64,000 nucleotides of DNA from the NCBI GenBank assembly GCA_016584495.1, contig WAID01000003.1:310001-374000 (forward strand), written 5' to 3'. Within the stretch, counting starts at the first letter, position 1, and each line of letters opens with the position of its first letter. Both the position numbers and the translations under genes were made by a program. This stretch comes from Celoporthe dispersa. Its lineage: Eukaryota; Ascomycota; Sordariomycetes; Diaporthales; Cryphonectriaceae. This document shows positions 60,141 to 64,000 of the stretch, piece after piece. The notes under the pieces are model-generated. The model did not search any database. It saw nothing but the letters and a program-made list of their open reading frames with translations, and had not been told where the DNA came from.

Positions 60141-61222
60141 ATGCTCTCATCACCAATACTCGCCCTGCTCAGCGCAGCAGCAACATTAACATCTGCACAT
60201 ACCGTCATCGTATACCCGGGGTGGAGAGGCGACAACCTCATCACCAACGACACGTTCCCCTATGGCATGCAGTGGATGTATCCATGTAAGACTTTTTTTT
60301 TTTCCCTTCTTCTTTCTTTTTCTTTACTCCATTTCTGGTCTACATCCCGGTCAACCTCGTGTGTTCCGCACAAGGCGATCGCAATGACACTCCGCTGCCG
60401 TCGCCCTCTGCACCAACCGCACCATGTCGTTCTCGACCTCCTCTCGTCAAGGTCCCCCCCCCCCCCCTGAGAGCCCAGCTGACAGACATGACCTCGAATC
60501 AAGGTGGCGGCCACCCGACAACCACAAACAGGACCTACTGGCCCACCACAGGCGGGGCCGTGTCCCTGCAACCAGGCTGGTTCCAAGGCCACCAGACGGC
60601 CTTCATGTATATCAACCTGGGCTTCGGCACCGACGGCCCGGACGGTGGACCGCCCAACATGAGTTTCCCGATGGTGTCTCCCTTCCAGATCATCGGACCC
60701 TCCGCGAACCCGTACCCGGGCACCATCTGTCTCCCCCAGGTGCCGCTCCCCACCAACACCACCGTGCAGGCGGGGGATAATGCCACCATCCAGGTTGTGG
60801 AGATTGCGAAGCACGGCGCTGCTCTTTTCTCGGTGAGTGTCTCTCCTCCCTCTCTTCCAGACCAAGAACGACTAGGATAGAACTGCTGGAGGAAGGACCA
60901 GAGAGGGAGAGCGAGATAAAGAAACACGCCGGCTGACCCGTCTGATCCCCCATCTTCTCAGTGCGTCGACATTACCTTCGCCGAACCCGGCGACTCCCGC
61001 ATCCCCGAGGTCAATGCCTCCAACTGCTTCAACAGCAACGACATGGGCTTCGCTGATGTCTACACCGTCGTCACCCGCGAGTCCAACGCCAACCCCAACG
61101 TCACCTCGGACGCCGGCGAGACTGTCTTTTGGTACTTTGGCAGGCACAACGGTGCCAGGTCGGTGTGGAACTATATCGGGCTCGCGCCGGTGGCCCTGGG
61201 GGCTGCGTGGCTGATACTGTAG
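60141..61222 (+). CDS. X325/Bim1-like copper-binding, probably GPI-anchored surface protein
   Basis: Exons 60141-60285, 60504-60832 and 60962-61222 join to 244 residues. A signal peptide (residues 1-19) ends '...LTSA', so the mature protein starts with His20: 'HTVIVYPGWRGDNLITND'. An N-terminal histidine is the first copper ligand of the 'histidine brace' in LPMO-like X325/Bim1 proteins. The family signature follows across the first intron: 'MYPCGGHPTTTNRTYWPTTG', then 'WFQGHQTAFMYINLGFG' and 'PNMSFPMVSPFQIIGPS', 'ATIQVVEIAKHGAALF', and 'CVDITFAEPGD'. Several N-x-T/S glycosylation sites are present. The C-terminus has a short polar region then 'YIGLAPVALGAAWLIL', as for GPI attachment. Cryptococcus BIM1 helps copper uptake; others are extracellular copper binders without oxidase activity. 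The first intron is 218 bases and carries a C14 run, 60454-60467. Confidence 0.9.
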
Positions 61223-61905
61223 GGAGGGGCCATGGAAGATAATGGACATGTGGTGAATTGGCAAGAAGTGATACTTGACTTCTTTTTTCTTTTTTTGGGC
61301 TGGGAGGCATTTTAGGTAAATGGCGTTTCAACTGGACCATGATATCTCGGCGAATCTGATTTGTGTCCTTCTTCTCTCCCTTTTGTCTCAATCTTGAGCT
61401 GTGCACCAGTGGCCATGCTGCAAGGGACTATAGTGTAAATATGTCGGGTACTGACTGTGATGATGGCTTCAGGAGATTATTATCACTTCGAATGAATTGA
61501 ACATGATGCTTCTCTCACATTTATTCTGCCACTCTGTGGTGTATATACACATAGATGACAGGGCACAGGCTACTACAGGCTGCAGAATACATCAAGGCGA
61601 GACATGTTTGTTCACATGAGCTTCATAGCCGTACCTGTTACAAAAGTTCACACCTGGGTCACTGATTGGGATTTAATCAGTAGATGCTTGTGCCATTCTT
61701 TTTGTCCCTATTGTCCTAATTATCACATTGTAGTCTATCTCTATCCACGATACAAAGTAGTCATGGTCACTGTTGATGACTAGTTTTCAACTGCATCTGC
61801 TACCACTTCGGGGGGAGGAGAAAAAAAAGAGAAGCCATCACATCTGGAGCGCTGAGGTCCATCATCAGAACACTGAGGCTATCTATCACAACAGTACAAG
61901 TGCCA
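61223..61905. other. Convergent intergenic region
   Basis: 3' regions of the Bim1-like gene (+) and DOA1 (-), AT-richer, with no gene seen. Confidence 0.6.
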
Positions 61906-64000
61906 TCACAACAGCATCAAGCACTCGTTCGAGATGGCCTTGATGCGCTCTTCGACGTTGTCTGCCTTGGCAGCGCGGCGGACAATGTTCTCTGCCTCGA
62001 AGCTCTTCATGACGTCTCCGATCCCAGCAGCGGCCAGCGTTCCGAGCGCGGCGAGAGCGCGGTAGCTCACCTCGGCATCCTTCTGCTTGTCGATGATCTT
62101 GCACATCACCTCGGCCATCAGGCCGAACACCTCAGGCGTGACCTTGATGCCGCCGGCGATGGTAACCTTCTTCCTTGACACCATGTAGCCCAGGACGGCG
62201 TAGTTCAGGGCTGCGGTGGTGACGGCTATCAGGGCGGAGCGATTCTCAGGTGCTTGGACGAATCCGACCGGTCCGTTGAGGGTGTCGTTGAGGCCGACGA
62301 GGCTTTGCATATAATCGACAACGGTAGCAGCCTGTGCGTAGGCAAGCTTTCGTCCGGCGTCTGACGTGAAGAGGTTGGCGATGACACGGAACGCCATCAT
62401 GACGCAGAACCTGCTGACGGCAGCTCCAGCGCTGGGGTGAAATGCGGCCTCGAGGGCGGCATTGATGACGTTCTTGCCGGTCGCATCAGCGATGCTCGCC
62501 ACCGACGACGAGGTGACGAGGCAGCGGAGGAGGTCCAGGCCTGGGATCCGCTCCGTGTCGGACCAGTCGTTGACCAGCTTGAACACCAGGGAGATCTCAT
62601 GCTGGGTGGCTTCCCACTCAGCCATGGGTCTCGGGGAGCCCGCGGCCGGGAAGGTCGCCGGCACGGTGTCGATGGCTGTGTTGATTTTTCGCGCGAGCTG
62701 CTTCAAGGTGTCTTCCTCCGTTGGATTGAGCGCGAAGTCCTTGCGCCCCGACGAGATCATGGTCGCGCTTATCGACAGGATCTTCTTGATCAGGGGCTCG
62801 AGTTTGATAGCTGCCAGCGTGAGGTAGTTCTCCTGGGGAAGAATCTTCGGGTCAGGTGGCTGCTGAGCCTTGATGTCGTCTCCTGGCTGGTATCGGCCGG
62901 TTCCGAAGTCACCAGGAGCCGGACCAGAGCTCTGGCCTAGGGTGGCACCCTGTGTGTTTTGAACGATAAAGCCTGCGACTTGGTCGATGTACGACATCGG
63001 AAGCTCATTGTCTCCAATGAACTTGGAGGCCGCCTCGTATGGGTTCTCAGAAAGGTTGTATGGGAGTTTCAGGGGCGGTGCGCCCTCCTGAATGTCGACA
63101 TCAAAGACGTAGTCGTACGACTGGCCATTGTATTCCTGCTTCTTTCCGCTGCTTCCGACAGCATCGACCACGGTTCCAACACAAATCCATTGCTGCTGAG
63201 CTGTGGCACACGAGTCAGAAACAAAGAACGAGGCGGGAACAGGGGGCCACATGTTCACCAAGGTCTGGTCTACTCACCTATGGACCACTGGTACGCCATG
63301 ACAGAGCCATTGTCTTCGCGGATCATCTGAATCTGACCCTCCTTGGTGCCTGACCTGGTCTGGAGGAAGTCGGTGCCGGGCAACTTCTCCTTGTTGAGCC
63401 CCTCCACCTGCTGTTGCGGGATGGATGAGGCCCTGACGGATTCATCGAAAGCAGCCAAAGACTCTGTGCTCGCCATATCGGCCTCGATCCTTGTGAAAAC
63501 ACGGGCCACGGCGTCGCTGGATCCCGCAACAATATCGCCCGTGTCCTGGCACACGGCCACAGCCCATACGGAGATTGCCGGGAGCGTGATGGTCTGAACA
63601 CACTCGAAGCCTCGCCAGATCCTGATGGTGCGGTCCTCGCCCGAGCTGACCAGCTCGCCGGTGGGCAGCGAGGCGAGACTGTAGATAAAGGATTCGTGGC
63701 CGTGCAGCTCGCCCATAGACTGGCCGTTGAGCTTCCATAACCGGATCACACCGTCGCTGTGTGCACTGGCAATGTCTGCGCCGCTCGCATGGTCCTTGCC
63801 GACCTTGGCAACGGCGCGCACGACACTTGTGGTGTATATGGTTGACTTGGGCTGTATGTAGCGGTCAGGGCTCGAGTGGATGTCGTAGATATTGATTTTC
63901 TCGTCGGCAGAGCCCGTCACCACGGTGTCCTCGTTCAGCGCCAGCACACCCCACACACTTGCATCGTGTCCAACCAGATGCTTCTCAGGCTCCCATTTGC
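61906..64000 (-). CDS. DOA1: Doa1/Ufd3 (PLAA homologue), ubiquitin-binding Cdc48 cofactor (5' end beyond window)
   Basis: The minus-strand gene enters from the right edge; exons 63278-64000 (partial) and 61906-63200 flank a 77-base intron (GTGAG...CACAG). The order of domains is that of Doa1. First come WD40 repeats: 'HDASVWGVLALNEDTVVTGS', 'SHESFIYSLASLPTGELVSS'-like repeat with 'GHES', 'RTIRIWRG' and 'ISVWAVAVCQDTGDIVAGSS'. Then the ubiquitin-binding PFU domain: 'QQQWICVGTVVDAVGSSGKK' across the intron and 'YDYVFDVDIQEGAPPLKLPY'. Last is the PUL armadillo domain that binds the Cdc48 tail ('LARKINTAIDTVPATFPA' to 'ERIKAISNECLMLL'). Doa1 maintains ubiquitin levels and works with Cdc48 in ubiquitin-dependent degradation and vacuolar sorting. 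The first WD40 repeats are missing here. No frame break. Confidence 0.93.

Overview
This window is nuclear DNA of a filamentous ascomycete, most likely a Sordariomycete. The evidence is small GT-AG introns of about 50-110 bases with GTAAGT/GTGAGT donors and CTAAC/CTGAT-like branch sites, CT-rich promoters and leaders, and a gene set typical of Pezizomycotina: Gna1, Sed5, Ssk1, Sec2, Doa1, CCDC97-like, a Bim1-like copper protein, and fungal-only disordered proteins. There is no bacterial-style operon structure, no CRISPR array, and no intact transposon that I can recognise.

Layout. 1-2020 (-): 3'-truncated fungal lipase/alpha-beta-hydrolase-like gene. 3463-4118 (+): glucosamine-6-phosphate N-acetyltransferase. 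8284-9808 (+): Ayg1/FrsA-like hydrolase that has lost its catalytic residues. 10.2-15.1 kb: three adjacent sugar/polyol oxidoreductases (KduD-like SDR, zinc polyol dehydrogenase, aldo-keto reductase), plausibly a small carbohydrate-catabolism group. 15.9-17.2 kb (-): SED5 in five exons. 19.9-31.6 kb (+): two large, mostly disordered, fungus-specific proteins, the second very Gln/Pro-rich and about 2,050 residues long. 32.6-33.6 kb (+): GH43 glycosidase without a signal peptide. 34.5 kb (-): candidate intron-containing tRNA. 34.9-35.9 kb (-): CCDC97-like. 36.9-37.4 kb (-): small secreted protein in an AT-richer, gene-poor stretch. 38.9-40.0 kb (+): conserved protein of unknown role. 40.7-43.9 kb (-): SSK1, the HOG-pathway response regulator. 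46.9-48.9 kb (-): fungal transcription-factor-type middle domain without a visible zinc cluster. 49-55.2 kb: 6.3 kb with no convincing gene. 55.3-57.6 kb (+): SEC2. 60.1-61.2 kb (+): GPI-type X325/Bim1-like copper protein. 61.9-64.0 kb (-): DOA1/UFD3, 5'-truncated by the window edge.

The most striking overall feature is that at least seven otherwise well-conserved genes read across a single-base frame break: polyol dehydrogenase, Gln-rich protein, 38.9-kb gene, SSK1 (twice), SEC2, GH43 and the Ayg1-like gene. Three of the breaks lie in runs of exactly six C and are all repaired by removing one C. This points to homopolymer errors in the source assembly, not to a cluster of pseudogenes. The Ayg1-like gene is separately degenerate at its active site. 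Exon boundaries below are my reading of splice signals and family conservation. No alignment or database search was run.
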